A stretch of 64,000 bases of DNA from Corynebacterium afermentans subsp. lipophilum. Lineage in GTDB: Bacteria; Actinomycetota; Actinomycetes; Mycobacteriales; Mycobacteriaceae. Position 1 is the first letter of the stretch. Each line of letters opens with the position of its first letter. The stretch spans positions 2,289,802-2,353,801 of the forward strand of contig NZ_CP046530.1 in the NCBI RefSeq assembly GCF_030408375.1. The letters are read 5' to 3'. A model generated the notes under the pieces. That model searched no databases, was not told the origin of the DNA, and saw nothing but the letters and a program-made list of their open reading frames with translations. Shown here piece by piece: positions 55,201 through 63,600 of the stretch. Position numbers and translations under genes: made by a program.

Positions 55201-55582
55201 CTCCGGCGAAAACGTGGTGGACCGTCCGTCGGCCGCGCCCACAACCACCACACGCGACCCGGGCATGCCGGTGGTCATCGGGCCGCTGAACATGGAGGTC
55301 CTAGACGACAGCTCCGTGCAGTTCACCCCCGAGGACGGCTCGGCGTTCACGCTTGAGCAGGTGCTTATCGACGCCTCCGGCACCGCCAACTACACCCTGT
55401 ACGGCGTGCCAGCAGAGCAGGAGACCGCGCACCCGCCCGTGATCGCGGAGGGCAAGTTGCGGAGCGGCCAGATAAGCGCCGACGCGGAAACCAACGAACC
55501 GCTGTTGCGCGTGGTGCTGAAGGTGGACGGCGAGACGGATGTGAAGAACGTTTCGCTGGTCGGCCACGTGGTTGTCCACTGA
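52271..55582 (+). CDS. murJ: MurJ lipid II flippase with C-terminal pseudokinase
   Basis: 1103 residues. A ~90-residue Pro/Ala-rich cytoplasmic N-terminus is followed by the MviN/MurJ membrane domain (about 95-600), which starts GSMAVATLISRITGFIRTVL, the family's first helix with its conserved Arg. Residues ~680-880 are a protein-kinase-like domain (GRFRLIRDHG, VALTFVD) without catalytic HRD or DFG motifs: a pseudokinase, as in mycobacterial MviN where the phosphorylated form binds FhaA. One more membrane helix (about 948-975) leads to an outer C-terminal domain. It flips lipid II for peptidoglycan synthesis. Expected to be essential. Confidence 0.96.
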   Translation: MTEQGLRRRIVTPAPPAPVPAPRETKPAREELEDGAPDKSLLTTSPKGETIAPPQTADTVAAGAAGAVAVAEPQASEEEPAAEGGEKVVRATGSMAVATLISRITGFIRTVLIGAALGEVVAASFNTANTLPNLITEIVLGSVLTALVVPVLVRAEKEDADHGAAFIRRLFTLTLTLMTVVTVAAVAAAPLLTRMMMDEDSLGNLVQTTSFAYLVLPQIFFYGMFSLFMAILNTKEHFRPGAWAPVANNVVSIAVLVAYMALPGQLNPAAPTSISNPHVLLLGLGTTAGVVVQCLIMLPALRKLGIDLRPLWGIDERLKQFGGMALAIVTYVAISQFGYVITSRIAFDSDAAAQFIYQQHWMLLQMPYGIIGVTLLTAIMPRMSRNAAEGDDAAVVADLTMGTKLTFIALIPIIIFMTALGPDIAHALFAYGSFSPQAAHLLGMTISASSFTLIPYALVMLHLRVFYAREEAWTPTFIIAGITGTKILLSALAPYIAQDPSHVVVLLGAANGFGFVAGALIGGLLLRRKLGTLRSSDVLRTSIWAVAAALVGVAVIFGVRWLLRDVAGLHLPEALGRLIGAPSLGNLIEVVLLGLLFLVVTGLVLSRSKLPEVQNLGRALQRIPVLGRFIRPDEDRALEVGEADPRDVSNQFLASDTFNASPVPPPMSAGVVRGPRLVPGAGVSDGRFRLIRDHGASTGARFWQAREVATGRDVALTFVDTTGAAPMAPATPREAALKAAGVARRTRKMAKLHLPAVAENIEILSYRSGALVVADWVEGSSVKAVAESGQTLHTEAVANALAPLAGAMAAAHEADVPLGLDNRQQLRIDHEGHVRLAFPVVLPDATPATDAESFASALTLLTSNVSSDGLDDVTARTRALVDADAVDQAAFRDIERALYEAANLPVPNEDAPTDEIPVVEIYEPVEPVAEHVEDPDELRGGFGGRTMGPVTIGLLTFAAVIAAVLVGVLTTYLVDFVSGENVVDRPSAAPTTTTRDPGMPVVIGPLNMEVLDDSSVQFTPEDGSAFTLEQVLIDASGTANYTLYGVPAEQETAHPPVIAEGKLRSGQISADAETNEPLLRVVLKVDGETDVKNVSLVGHVVVH

Positions 55583-55590
55583 AATGCGCA

Positions 55591-55621
55591 CCCGGCCCTA
55601 GGCAGGGGGTCTAGGGCCGGG
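55591..55621. terminator. Hairpin between murJ and sigM
   Basis: An 11-bp stem, CCCGGCCCTAG / CTAGGGCCGGG, with no T-run. It may attenuate read-through from murJ. CATAGT downstream (55623-55628) could be part of the sigM promoter. Confidence 0.5.
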
Positions 55622-55655
55622 GCATAGTGGGGGCAACTGAATTTTTGGGGGGAAA

Positions 55656-56219
55656 ATGGACTACATCAACGACCGGCAGCTGGTGGCGAACTACCTGGCG
55701 GGGGACCGGCAGGCCTTCGCGCTCATCGTGCGGCGCCACCGCAAACGCATGTACTTCGCCGCCCGCAACTTCGCGCGCAACGAGCAGGACGCCCAAGACA
55801 TCGTCCAAGACGCCCTGTTCAAGGCGGCGCGCAGCATGCACACCTACCGCGGGGAAGCGAAGCTGTCCACGTGGCTGCACCGCATGACCATCAACGCCGC
55901 GATAGACCACCAACGCAAAGACGGCCGCTCCGGCGCCCAGTGCAGCCTGGACGACAACGACACCGTCGACATCGACGCGAACAAGTACCTCGCCTACAAC
56001 CCCATGGAGAACATGGAGCGCACCATGGCCATGCGCCAAGCCCTGGCGGTGCTGCCGCAGGCGCAGCGCAAAGCTCTGTGGCTGATCGACGTCGCGGGCA
56101 TGAGCGTCGGCGACGCTGCCGCCGAACTCGGGGTGCAACCCGGCACCGTGAAGTCGCGCCGCTACCGGGCGCGGGAAGCCGTCGCAGCGGCGATAGGGGA
56201 GGCGGCGCCGGCGCGCTAA
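55656..56219 (+). CDS. sigM: ECF RNA polymerase sigma factor SigM
   Basis: 187 residues. Region 2 is visible in [20 protein letters not shown] (about 43-62) and [15 protein letters not shown]; region 4 in [20 protein letters not shown] then [14 protein letters not shown]. In corynebacteria SigM responds to disulfide/thiol stress and drives thioredoxin genes, matching trxB and trxA immediately downstream. The anti-sigma gene found after sigM in mycobacteria is absent here. Confidence 0.93.
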   Translation: MDYINDRQLVANYLAGDRQAFALIVRRHRKRMYFAARNFARNEQDAQDIVQDALFKAARSMHTYRGEAKLSTWLHRMTINAAIDHQRKDGRSGAQCSLDDNDTVDIDANKYLAYNPMENMERTMAMRQALAVLPQAQRKALWLIDVAGMSVGDAAAELGVQPGTVKSRRYRAREAVAAAIGEAAPAR

Positions 56220-56230
56220 GATCTGCAACC

Positions 56231-57232
56231 ATGACTTCCCCCGGCTTCAACTTTGTCACCCCGCAAACCGATGCGGCACCGGCGCCCGCAGCCGCCACTA
56301 CCGGCACCGACGAGGTGCACGGCCTGATCATCGTCGGCTCCGGCCCCTCCGGTTACACCGCCGCCCTCTACGCCGCCCGCGCGGAGCTGAAACCGCTCGT
56401 GTTCGAGGGCTACGAGTACGGCGGCGAGCTGATGAACACCACCGAGGTGGAGAACTTCCCCGGCTTCGAAGACGGCATCATGGGCCCGGACCTCATGGCG
56501 AACATGCGCGCCCAGGCCGAGAAGTTCGGCGCGGACCTGCGCCAGGAGCTGGTGGACTCCGTGGACTTTTCCGGCGACATTAAAAAGGTCGTCGTGGACG
56601 ACGAGGTCTACCAGGCCCGCGCCGTCATCCTCGCCACCGGCGCCGCGCCGCGCCACCTGGGCATCCCGGGCGAGGCGGAGCTGACCGGCCGCGGCGTGTC
56701 CACTTGCGCCACCTGCGACGGCTTCTTCTTCAAGGACCAGCACATAGCCGTCGTCGGCGGCGGCGACTCCGCCATGGAGGAGGCCACCTTCCTGACCAAG
56801 TTCGGCTCCAAGGTCACGCTGATCCACCGCTCGGAGAACTTCCGCGCCTCCAAGATCATGCTCGAGCGCGCACGCGAGAACGACAAGATCGAGATCCTCA
56901 CCAACACCGTGGTCGACTCCGTGGTGGAAGCGGACGGCAAGGTCGGCGGGCTGAACATCCGCAGCACCGTCACCGGCGCAGAAAGCGTGCTGGATGCCAC
57001 TGCGCTGTTCGTCGCCATCGGCCACGACCCGCGCTCCGGTTTCCTGGCCGGCCAGGTGGCCGTGGACGAGGGTGGTTACGTTCAGGTGGCGGAGCCGTCG
57101 ACAAGCACGAGCGTTGAAGGCGTGTTCGCGTGCGGCGACCTGGTGGACAAAACCTACCGCCAGGCCATCACCGCCGCCGGCGCTGGCTGCCGCGCCGCGC
57201 TGGACGCGCAGCACTATCTGGCGGCGCTGTAG
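56231..57232 (+). CDS. trxB: Thioredoxin reductase
   Basis: 333 residues from ATG 56231 (the frame opens at 55871 inside sigM). FAD-binding [18 protein letters not shown] near 33-50, redox-active [11 protein letters not shown] near 155-165, NADPH-binding [12 protein letters not shown] and the second FAD motif [10 protein letters not shown] near 296. It reduces TrxA with NADPH. It lies 11 bases after sigM. Confidence 0.97.
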   Translation: MTSPGFNFVTPQTDAAPAPAAATTGTDEVHGLIIVGSGPSGYTAALYAARAELKPLVFEGYEYGGELMNTTEVENFPGFEDGIMGPDLMANMRAQAEKFGADLRQELVDSVDFSGDIKKVVVDDEVYQARAVILATGAAPRHLGIPGEAELTGRGVSTCATCDGFFFKDQHIAVVGGGDSAMEEATFLTKFGSKVTLIHRSENFRASKIMLERARENDKIEILTNTVVDSVVEADGKVGGLNIRSTVTGAESVLDATALFVAIGHDPRSGFLAGQVAVDEGGYVQVAEPSTSTSVEGVFACGDLVDKTYRQAITAAGAGCRAALDAQHYLAAL

Positions 57233-57242
57233 AATAGCGCGC

Positions 57243-57566
57243 ATGAACGCACCAGTTGATGTGACCCAAGCAACCTTCAAAAACGAGGTCATCGAGGCGG
57301 ACACCCCGGTGCTCGTGGACTTCTGGGCGGAGTGGTGCGGCCCATGCCGCAAGCTCTCCCCGCTGCTGGACGAAGTCGCCCAGGAGATGGCCGGCCAAGT
57401 CAAGGTGGCGAAGGTCAACGTGGACAACGAGCGCGCGCTCGGCGCCATGTTCCAAGTCATGTCCATCCCCACCGTCCTGCTGTTCAAGGACGGCAAAAAG
57501 GTCGACGAGTTCGTGGGTGTGCGCCCCAAATCCGAGATCGTTTCCAAGATTCAGGCGCAGCTCTAG
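57243..57566 (+). CDS. trxA: Thioredoxin
   Basis: 107 residues from ATG 57243. The active site WAEWCGPCRKL is near 27-37 and the cis-Pro motif SIPTVLLFKDG near 74-84. It accepts electrons from TrxB, encoded ten bases upstream. Orthologue of trxC of C. glutamicum by position. Confidence 0.97.
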   Translation: MNAPVDVTQATFKNEVIEADTPVLVDFWAEWCGPCRKLSPLLDEVAQEMAGQVKVAKVNVDNERALGAMFQVMSIPTVLLFKDGKKVDEFVGVRPKSEIVSKIQAQL

Positions 57567-57609
57567 CGGCGCGTAGACTGACCGTGTCCATCCGAATAGA
57601 AAGGCCCGC

Positions 57610-58788
57610 ATGCAAGACATTTTGCGCGTTGGCGACTCCAGCACACGGGTCGCCGAGGTCCGGATGTCGCTCGCTCGCCTGGGCCTGCTAGACGGCTACG
57701 AGGGCGAGATCGACTCCACCCGCCGCTTCACCGAAGCCGAGATGCTTTACGACGACACGCTGTGCGAAGCCGTCAAAGCCTTCCAACAGTCCCGCGGCAT
57801 CGTGCCCACCGGGACCATCGACTCGGCGACGCTGCGGGAACTGCGCGAAGCCTCCTACACCCTCGGCGCGCGCGTGCTGAGCTACCAGCCCGGCCAGGAA
57901 ATGGTCGGCGACGATGTCCGGCAGCTGCAATCCCAGCTCCACGAGCTGGGCTTCTACCCGCACCGGGTGGACGGCCGCTTCGGTCCGCACACCTACGAGT
58001 CGCTGATGAACTACCAGCTCAACTCCGGCCTGGAAGACGACGGCGTGTGCGGCCCCGACACGCTGCGCGCCCTGTCGCTTCTGGGCCGGCGCATCACCGG
58101 CGGGTCCGTCCAGGCCATCCGCGAACGCGAGACCGTGCGCCAGGCCGGCCCAAACCTGACCGGCAAGCGCGTGGTCATCGACCCGGACTTGGGCGGCACC
58201 GACCGCGGCCTGGTGGTGGACGGCCCATACGGCCCCATCACAGAAGAGGAAATCCTGTGGGATTTGGCCCAGCGCATAGAGGGGCGCATGGTTGCCGCCG
58301 GCATGGAGACCATCCTGTCGCGCCCGCGCGGCGACAACCCCTCCAACAAGCAGCGCGCCGACCTGGCCAACGGGTTCAAGGCGGACCTGCTCATTTCCCT
58401 CCGCCTGGATTCCTACCCGAATGAGAAAGCCAACGGCGTGGCCACGTTCTACTTCGGCTCCGAGAAGGGCAGCTCGTCGCTAACCGGGGAGACGCTCTCG
58501 AGCTACATCCAGCGCGAGGTCGCCGCCCGCACCCAGCTGCAGAACTGCCGCAACCACGCCCGCACCTGGGAGATGCTGCGCATGACCCGGATGCCGTCGG
58601 TGGAACTGGTGGCCGGCTACCTGACCAACCCGGGGGACTTGGCGATCCTTACCGACCCAAACGAGCGCGACGCCATCGCCGAAGCCGTCGTGGTGGCCGT
58701 GAAGCGCCTCTACCTGCTCGACCACGACAACCGGCCCACCGGCACCTACTCCTTCAAGGAGCTGCTGCGGGAGGAAAAGCACGCCTAG
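57610..58788 (+). CDS. cwlM: N-acetylmuramoyl-L-alanine amidase-like protein CwlM
   Basis: 392 residues without signal peptide. Two tandem peptidoglycan-binding domains occupy about 5-75 and 90-160 ([40 protein letters not shown]). An Amidase_3 domain (about 180-375) starts [14 protein letters not shown], where the usual first zinc His of HxG is replaced by Asp-Leu-Gly (ID PDLGG). The lack of export signal and of this ligand fits mycobacterial CwlM, which acts in the cytoplasm as a regulator of MurA rather than as an amidase. The stop overlaps the convergent parB stop (CTAG). Confidence 0.9.
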   Translation: MQDILRVGDSSTRVAEVRMSLARLGLLDGYEGEIDSTRRFTEAEMLYDDTLCEAVKAFQQSRGIVPTGTIDSATLRELREASYTLGARVLSYQPGQEMVGDDVRQLQSQLHELGFYPHRVDGRFGPHTYESLMNYQLNSGLEDDGVCGPDTLRALSLLGRRITGGSVQAIRERETVRQAGPNLTGKRVVIDPDLGGTDRGLVVDGPYGPITEEEILWDLAQRIEGRMVAAGMETILSRPRGDNPSNKQRADLANGFKADLLISLRLDSYPNEKANGVATFYFGSEKGSSSLTGETLSSYIQREVAARTQLQNCRNHARTWEMLRMTRMPSVELVAGYLTNPGDLAILTDPNERDAIAEAVVVAVKRLYLLDHDNRPTGTYSFKELLREEKHA

Positions 58789-59828
58789 TCGGCGCCCTGG
58801 ATAAGCCCCATGATGCGCTCGAAGTCGTCCTTGTCGCCGAACTCGACCACAATCTTGCCCTTGCGCTTGCCCATGGTCACCGACACCTTGGTGTCCCAGA
58901 TGTCCGCGAGGGAATCGGCGGCGCGGGTGAGGTACTCCGGCTGCGGGGCGGGCTGACGCTTCGGCTTGTCCGGCACCTTGCCGCCTGCGTTGATCAGGGA
59001 CACCGCCTCTTCCGTGGCGCGGACGGACAGCCCCTCGGCGACGATGCGGTCGGCGAGTTGAGCCTGGGCGTCGGCGGTGTCGTCACCAACCTTAATGCCC
59101 AACAAGGCACGCGCGTGACCTGCGGAAAGCACGCCGGCGGCGACGCGGCGCTGCACACCCACGGGCAGGTTGAGCAGGCGGATCGCGTTGGTGATCACGG
59201 GGCGCGAGCGGCCCAAACGGTCCGCGAGCTGCTCCTGGGTCACGCCGAATTCGTCGAGAAGCTGCTGGTAGGCGGCCGCCTCTTCGAGCGGGTTGAGCTG
59301 GACGCGGTGGATGTTTTCCAAAAGCGCGTCGCGCAGCATGTCCTCGTCGGAGGTTTCGCGCACAATGGCCGGGATGTGCTTCAGGCCGGCCTTGGAGGCG
59401 GCGCGCCAGCGGCGCTCGCCCATAATCAGCTCGAAACCCTCGGGCGTGTCGCGCACAACGATGGGCTGCAGCAGGCCGAACTCGCGGATGGAGTGGACCA
59501 GCTCAGCCAGCTCGTCCTCGTCGAAGACCTGGCGCGGCTGCTTCGGGTTGGGGATGATCTGGCCGACCGGGATCTCCTGGTAGCGCGCGCCCACCGGCAC
59601 GGGCTGGATCACCTTGTCACGCTTGGCGGACACTGTCGGGGCGCCCTGGACTTTCTTTTTGGGGGCGCCCTTTGGTGCGTCGTCAGGCTTGGGTGCTTCC
59701 TTGCCAAAGATCACGTCGGAGGCGCCCCCGCCGATGCCCGGGGTCTTGCCGTTTTTGTCGATGTCCGACGGCGTCGACGGGATCAGCGCCGCCAGTCCGC
59801 GGCCGAGGCCGCCCTTGCGTTCTGCCAT
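58785..59828 (-). CDS. parB: Chromosome partitioning protein ParB
   Basis: 347 residues. The N-terminal basic [17 protein letters not shown] motif stimulates ParA; the CTPase/ParB core has [11 protein letters not shown] and GERRWRA near 170; the helix-turn-helix is in [28 protein letters not shown] near 225-255; the C-terminal dimer domain ends the protein. It binds the seven parS sites in this window (25.9-50.0 kb). It lies three bases after parA. Confidence 0.97.
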   Translation of the reverse strand: MAERKGGLGRGLAALIPSTPSDIDKNGKTPGIGGGASDVIFGKEAPKPDDAPKGAPKKKVQGAPTVSAKRDKVIQPVPVGARYQEIPVGQIIPNPKQPRQVFDEDELAELVHSIREFGLLQPIVVRDTPEGFELIMGERRWRAASKAGLKHIPAIVRETSDEDMLRDALLENIHRVQLNPLEEAAAYQQLLDEFGVTQEQLADRLGRSRPVITNAIRLLNLPVGVQRRVAAGVLSAGHARALLGIKVGDDTADAQAQLADRIVAEGLSVRATEEAVSLINAGGKVPDKPKRQPAPQPEYLTRAADSLADIWDTKVSVTMGKRKGKIVVEFGDKDDFERIMGLIQGAD

Positions 59829-59831
59829 TGA

Positions 59832-60773
59832 TTAGTCCTCCTCAGAGTCGAGCTGGTTGTAGACCTCGGGGCTCACGCCGATCGGGCCGGTGGTGGGGTG
59901 GGGCTGGTAGTCGCCGCGGGTGGCCAGCTCCTTCGCCGCGTCGAAGTAGGCCAGCGCGCCGCGCGAGCCGGGGTCGTAATCGATGACGGTCTGGCCGTAG
60001 CCGGGCGCCTCGGAGACCTTCACGGAGCGGGGAATGACGTTGTTCAGCACCACCTGGCCGAACTGGCCGCGCACCTCGTCGGCGACGTCGGCGGCAAGGC
60101 GGGTGCGGGCGTCGTACATCGTCAGCAGGATCCCGGAGATGTGCAGGTTGTGGTTCAGGTGCTCGCGGATCATGCCGATGTTGCCCAAAAGCTGGCCCAC
60201 GCCCTCGAGCGCGTAGTACTCGCACTGGATGGGGATGAGCACCTCGTCCACCGCGGTCATCGCGTTGATGGTGAGCAGCCCAAGCGACGGCGGGCAGTCA
60301 ATGAACACGTAGTCGAAGCCGTGCTCGTCCAAAAAGCCGCGGCGGATCTGGTCGTGCAGGCGGTATTCGCGCCGCACCATGGACACCAGCTCAATCTCCG
60401 CGCCGGCCAGGTCGATGGTGGCGGGGATGCAGAACAGGTTCGGATTCTCCGGGTGCGGCTGCACGGCGTCGGAAGCCTCGGCCTCGCCGATGAGCAACTC
60501 ATAGCTCGACGTGGTGCCGGAGGTGTGCTCCGCACCGAGCGCGGTCGACGCGTTGCCCTGCGGGTCCAGGTCGATCACCAGCACCTTCAAACCCTGCTTG
60601 CTCAGCCCGGCCGCCAGGTTCACGCTGGTGGTGGTCTTGCCCACGCCGCCCTTCTGGTTGGCCACGGTGACCACGCGCGGCTGGTCCGGCTTCGGGAGCG
60701 TTTCGCTTCTCGACGTCACACGCGCCGCGCGCATCGCCGCCTCCATCACAGGAGTCTCGTCGTAGTTTTCCAT
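59832..60773 (-). CDS. parA: Chromosome partitioning ATPase ParA
   Basis: 313 residues. Deviant Walker A KGGVGKTTTSVNLA near 40-53, Walker A' region VIDLDPQGNAST, and Walker B VFIDCPPSLGLL near 155. It positions ParB-parS complexes near the cell poles. ATG 60773 directly follows the rsmG stop; parB follows after three bases. Confidence 0.97.
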   Translation of the reverse strand: MENYDETPVMEAAMRAARVTSRSETLPKPDQPRVVTVANQKGGVGKTTTSVNLAAGLSKQGLKVLVIDLDPQGNASTALGAEHTSGTTSSYELLIGEAEASDAVQPHPENPNLFCIPATIDLAGAEIELVSMVRREYRLHDQIRRGFLDEHGFDYVFIDCPPSLGLLTINAMTAVDEVLIPIQCEYYALEGVGQLLGNIGMIREHLNHNLHISGILLTMYDARTRLAADVADEVRGQFGQVVLNNVIPRSVKVSEAPGYGQTVIDYDPGSRGALAYFDAAKELATRGDYQPHPTTGPIGVSPEVYNQLDSEED

Positions 60774-61406
60774 CTACGCCCCCTTCTTTCTGCGCTGGAT
60801 CCGAATCAACGTGGTGGGCTGCTCCAGCACGGATCCGCCCACGGTGAAGATCTCCGCCTCGCCGCCGCCGGCCTTGGTAATGGCCTTCGCGTCGCGCTCG
60901 AGTTCCTCGGCCACGGATTCGCCCTTCATCGCAATCATGTACCCGCCGCCCTGCAGCAGCGGAATGGACCACCCGGCGAGCTTACCCAGCGGGGCGACGG
61001 CGCGGGAGGTGACTGCGTCGAACTCCGCCTTGGGCTGCTCCTCGGCGCGCCCGCGCACCACGGTCACGTTGTCCAGCCCCAGCTCGGAGACGACCTCTTT
61101 GAGATACGTGGAGCGCTTCAGCAGCGGCTCAATCAGCGTGATAGAAAGATCCGGCCGCGCAATCGCCAACGGGATGCCGGGAAGGCCCGCGCCGGAGCCG
61201 ATGTCCGCGACCTTCAGCCCGGGCTCGAACGCCTCCGCGATCACCGCGCAGTTGAGAATGTGGCGCTCCCACAGGCGGTCCACTTCTTTCGGCCCGATAA
61301 AGCCGCGCTCGGCGGCCGTTGTCGCCAGCGAGCGGTGGTAAGCCTCGGCCAACCCGAGGCGTTCTCCGAAGACTTGGGCTGCGGCTGCAGGGGAGGTATC
61401 CGACAT
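60774..61406 (-). CDS. rsmG: 16S rRNA (guanine-527-N7)-methyltransferase RsmG
   Basis: 210 residues from ATG 61406; a GTG at 61415 is the alternative. S-adenosylmethionine motif VADIGSGAGLPGIPLAIARP near 65-84, preceded by LWERHILNC, and later SRAVAPLGKLAGW: the GidB/RsmG family. First gene of the rsmG-parA-parB operon, as in most actinobacteria. Confidence 0.95.
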   Translation of the reverse strand: MSDTSPAAAAQVFGERLGLAEAYHRSLATTAAERGFIGPKEVDRLWERHILNCAVIAEAFEPGLKVADIGSGAGLPGIPLAIARPDLSITLIEPLLKRSTYLKEVVSELGLDNVTVVRGRAEEQPKAEFDAVTSRAVAPLGKLAGWSIPLLQGGGYMIAMKGESVAEELERDAKAITKAGGGEAEIFTVGGSVLEQPTTLIRIQRRKKGA

Positions 61407-61436
61407 GCACAACACTGTAGTCGGCCCGCCGACATG

Positions 61437-61466
61437 AAAAAGTCCCGGCCGAAAACGGGCCGGGAC
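61437..61466 (-). terminator. Terminator of the rpmH-rnpA-yidD-yidC operon
   Basis: On the minus strand: GTCCCGGCC / GGCCGGGAC stem with a short loop, then five T. A CGTCGATA motif lies just upstream. Confidence 0.9.
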
Positions 61467-61486
61467 ATGCGTCGATAAGCAGGAGG

Positions 61487-62452
61487 CTACTTACCTTGCT
61501 TCCGCTGCTTCTTCGTGCGGCGGTCCTTGGTGCGCGCGCCCGGGGCGGGGGCGGTGGTGCGCTTGAGCTCCACCTTGCGCGCCTCCTCGGCGGCCTCTTC
61601 GGCGTCCATCTTGTTGTTCAGCCACATGGACTGGAAGAACGTCCAAACGTTGTTGGTGAGCATGTAGAACAGCAGACCGATGTGCCAGATCATGCCGGTG
61701 GCAAGAATCATGACGGGGAAGAACCACATCATCATCTTGTTCATCATGCCCATCTGGCTCTGCATCATCTCGGCCATCTCGCCCTGCGGCTTCGGGCCCT
61801 TGCCGGCGGCCTTGCGGGCCTCCTGGCGCTTGACCATGATGCGGGCGTTGAGGTGGGTGAACGCCGCACACAGCACGACCAGCGGCAGGCACACGGCGAT
61901 GATCTGCGCACGGGTGAGATCCGCGTTGCCGAAGGCGGCGAAGGCTTCCTGCGGCATGGACATGTACGCGGACAGCGGCACGCCGAAGAAGTCCGCGTCC
62001 AGGAAGGACTGCACGTCTTCAGCCGGGAAGGCGTAGTTTGCCGTGGAGCGGTTTTCCTCCACAGACATTCCCAGCTCACTGGTGCGGTTGAAGGAGCGCA
62101 GCACGTGCAGCAGGCCGATGAAGATGGGCAGCTGCACAATCGGCACGATGCAGGACGACAGCGGGTTCGTCCCGTTTTCGCGGTAGAGTTTCTGCGTCTC
62201 CTCGGCGATCTTCTGCTGGTCGCCCGCGTACTTTTCGCGGATCTCCTGCATCCGCGGCTGCATCTCCTGCATTTTGCGCATGGAGCGCATCTGGTTGACC
62301 ATCGGCTTCAGCAGCAGCAGGCGCACCGTGCAGGTGAGCAAGACGATGGCCAGGATCCAGGAGATGCCAGAATCCTTGGGGATGACAAAGCCGAGAACCT
62401 CGTGCCAGAACCTCAGCACCCAGGAAATCGGCCAATAGATGATATTCAGCAC
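61487..62452 (-). CDS. yidC: Membrane protein insertase YidC
   Basis: 321 residues, the Oxa1-type length of Gram-positive YidC. The first helices (MLNIIYWPISWVLRFWHEVL) and five core membrane segments, with SWILAIVLLTCTVRLLLLKP near 29-48 and its hydrophilic-groove Arg, are present. It inserts membrane proteins with or without Sec. The C-terminus is basic (KDRRTKKQRKQ) for ribosome contact. Confidence 0.96.
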   Translation of the reverse strand: MLNIIYWPISWVLRFWHEVLGFVIPKDSGISWILAIVLLTCTVRLLLLKPMVNQMRSMRKMQEMQPRMQEIREKYAGDQQKIAEETQKLYRENGTNPLSSCIVPIVQLPIFIGLLHVLRSFNRTSELGMSVEENRSTANYAFPAEDVQSFLDADFFGVPLSAYMSMPQEAFAAFGNADLTRAQIIAVCLPLVVLCAAFTHLNARIMVKRQEARKAAGKGPKPQGEMAEMMQSQMGMMNKMMMWFFPVMILATGMIWHIGLLFYMLTNNVWTFFQSMWLNNKMDAEEAAEEARKVELKRTTAPAPGARTKDRRTKKQRKQGK

Positions 62453-62461
62453 GTTTCGGTG

Positions 62462-62749
62462 TTACTCCTCACTCATTTCAATGCTGCCCGGCACCGGGTC
62501 GTAGCCGCCGGGGTGCCAGGGCCCGCATTTACACAGCCTGGCCGCGGCCATTGCGCCGCCGCGCACCGCCCCGTGGCGTGACACGGCTTCGAGCGCATAC
62601 GCACTGCATACTGGCATAAAACGGCACGTCCCGCCCATCTTAAGGGGTGAGATGTACTTTTGGTAACTGCGAATCAGCCCCACCAGCAGTTTCGCCACAG
62701 GCCCCTTCGCGGCGGGGATTTCGCCGCCTGCGAAGTTGAAGTAGGCCAT
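62462..62749 (-). CDS. yidD: Membrane protein insertion efficiency factor YidD
   Basis: 95 residues. Family motif LIRSYQKYISPL near 25-36 then CRFMPVCSAYALEA near 42-55 and the terminal GPWHPGGYDPVP. ATG 62749 overlaps the rnpA stop (TAATG). It helps YidC insert membrane proteins. Confidence 0.95.
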   Translation of the reverse strand: MAYFNFAGGEIPAAKGPVAKLLVGLIRSYQKYISPLKMGGTCRFMPVCSAYALEAVSRHGAVRGGAMAAARLCKCGPWHPGGYDPVPGSIEMSEE

Positions 62750-63105
62750 TATCGTTTCTTTTGCGCTTTGTCCAGCGCTTTTTCAAGATCGCGCGCGAGC
62801 TCGTCGCTAGTTGCGGCGCCGGCGGGCGGTAGGGCGCGGATCACAACATCAAAGGAGCGCCCAAGCTTATCGACGAGCTCCCGCTGCACCACCACATTCC
62901 GCAACTTCCGCGACACGGCGTGACGCGTCACCGCATTGCCCACCTGCTTGGACACCACCAGGCCGAAGCGCGGCCCTCCCTGGATGACTGCGTCGCCGCG
63001 CTGGTACACATGCACCATTAACGTGCGAGACCCCGCGCGCACACCCTTCCTCATCGCAGTTTTGAAGTCTGCGGAGGAAGAAAGCTTGTGCGGGCGGGGT
63101 AACAC
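62749..63105 (-). CDS. rnpA: Ribonuclease P protein component
   Basis: 118 residues from GTG 63105. The RNase P protein signature RFGLVVSKQVGNAVTRHAVSRKLRN (about 45-69) is complete. It assists the RNase P RNA in 5' processing of tRNA. It lies 13 bases after rpmH. Confidence 0.96.
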   Translation of the reverse strand: MLPRPHKLSSSADFKTAMRKGVRAGSRTLMVHVYQRGDAVIQGGPRFGLVVSKQVGNAVTRHAVSRKLRNVVVQRELVDKLGRSFDVVIRALPPAGAATSDELARDLEKALDKAQKKR

Positions 63106-63118
63106 GCGCGGGTTGAAA

Positions 63119-63256
63119 CTATGCCGTCAGCTTTGCGCGGCCCTTCTTGCGGCGCGCGGAAACGATGGCGCGGCCGGCGCGGGTCTGCATGCGGGCACGG
63201 AAGCCGTGCTTGCGTGCGCGGCGACGGTTGTTCGGCTGGAAAGTCCGCTTAGACAC
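63119..63256 (-). CDS. rpmH: 50S ribosomal protein L34
   Basis: 45 residues, [19 protein letters not shown] then [18 protein letters not shown]: the complete and unmistakable L34 sequence. The GTG start at 63256 has AAGGAG seven bases upstream. First gene of the operon; transcribed away from oriC. Confidence 0.97.
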   Translation of the reverse strand: MSKRTFQPNNRRRARKHGFRARMQTRAGRAIVSARRKKGRAKLTA

Positions 63257-63600
63257 GGTGGACTCCTTGTGCGGTCATGAACAGCCGACGGCTCGTCAAA
63301 GCCTCCCGGGGAAGTGGCCGTTCCAAATGTGAAACGTTGCGTTGAGATTGCGGTTCGGCTCCGAAGTTGGAGCGCAGTTCGCGTGCAGCGCCTTCGCCGG
63401 CTCGCCTTGGATCAAGCGGCCCGGTGCCCGGCGGGGGCGGTGCTCTCAGATGTACGCCGGTGCGACCGACGTAAAGACGGGGTTAAGACTACGCGAATTT
63501 GTGCGCCCCGGCCAAATCAACACGCACACTTTTTTCCAGGGGCGATCGGGTACCCCCGTAATTACAACGGTGTGTTTTTTCGCAGGTGGCGCGGGAAATC
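63257..63600. other. rpmH upstream region, no gene
   Basis: No credible coding sequence: the plus-strand frames here cross DnaA boxes and have no homology I recognise. On the minus strand TTGATT (about 63517-63522) and TAGTCT (63485-63490) form a weak promoter candidate for rpmH, which would give a long leader. A small AGCC/GGCT hairpin lies at 63284-63294. Confidence 0.4.

Noticed and set aside
59898..61478. 526-codon plus-strand open frame
   Set aside because: Antisense to parA and rsmG.
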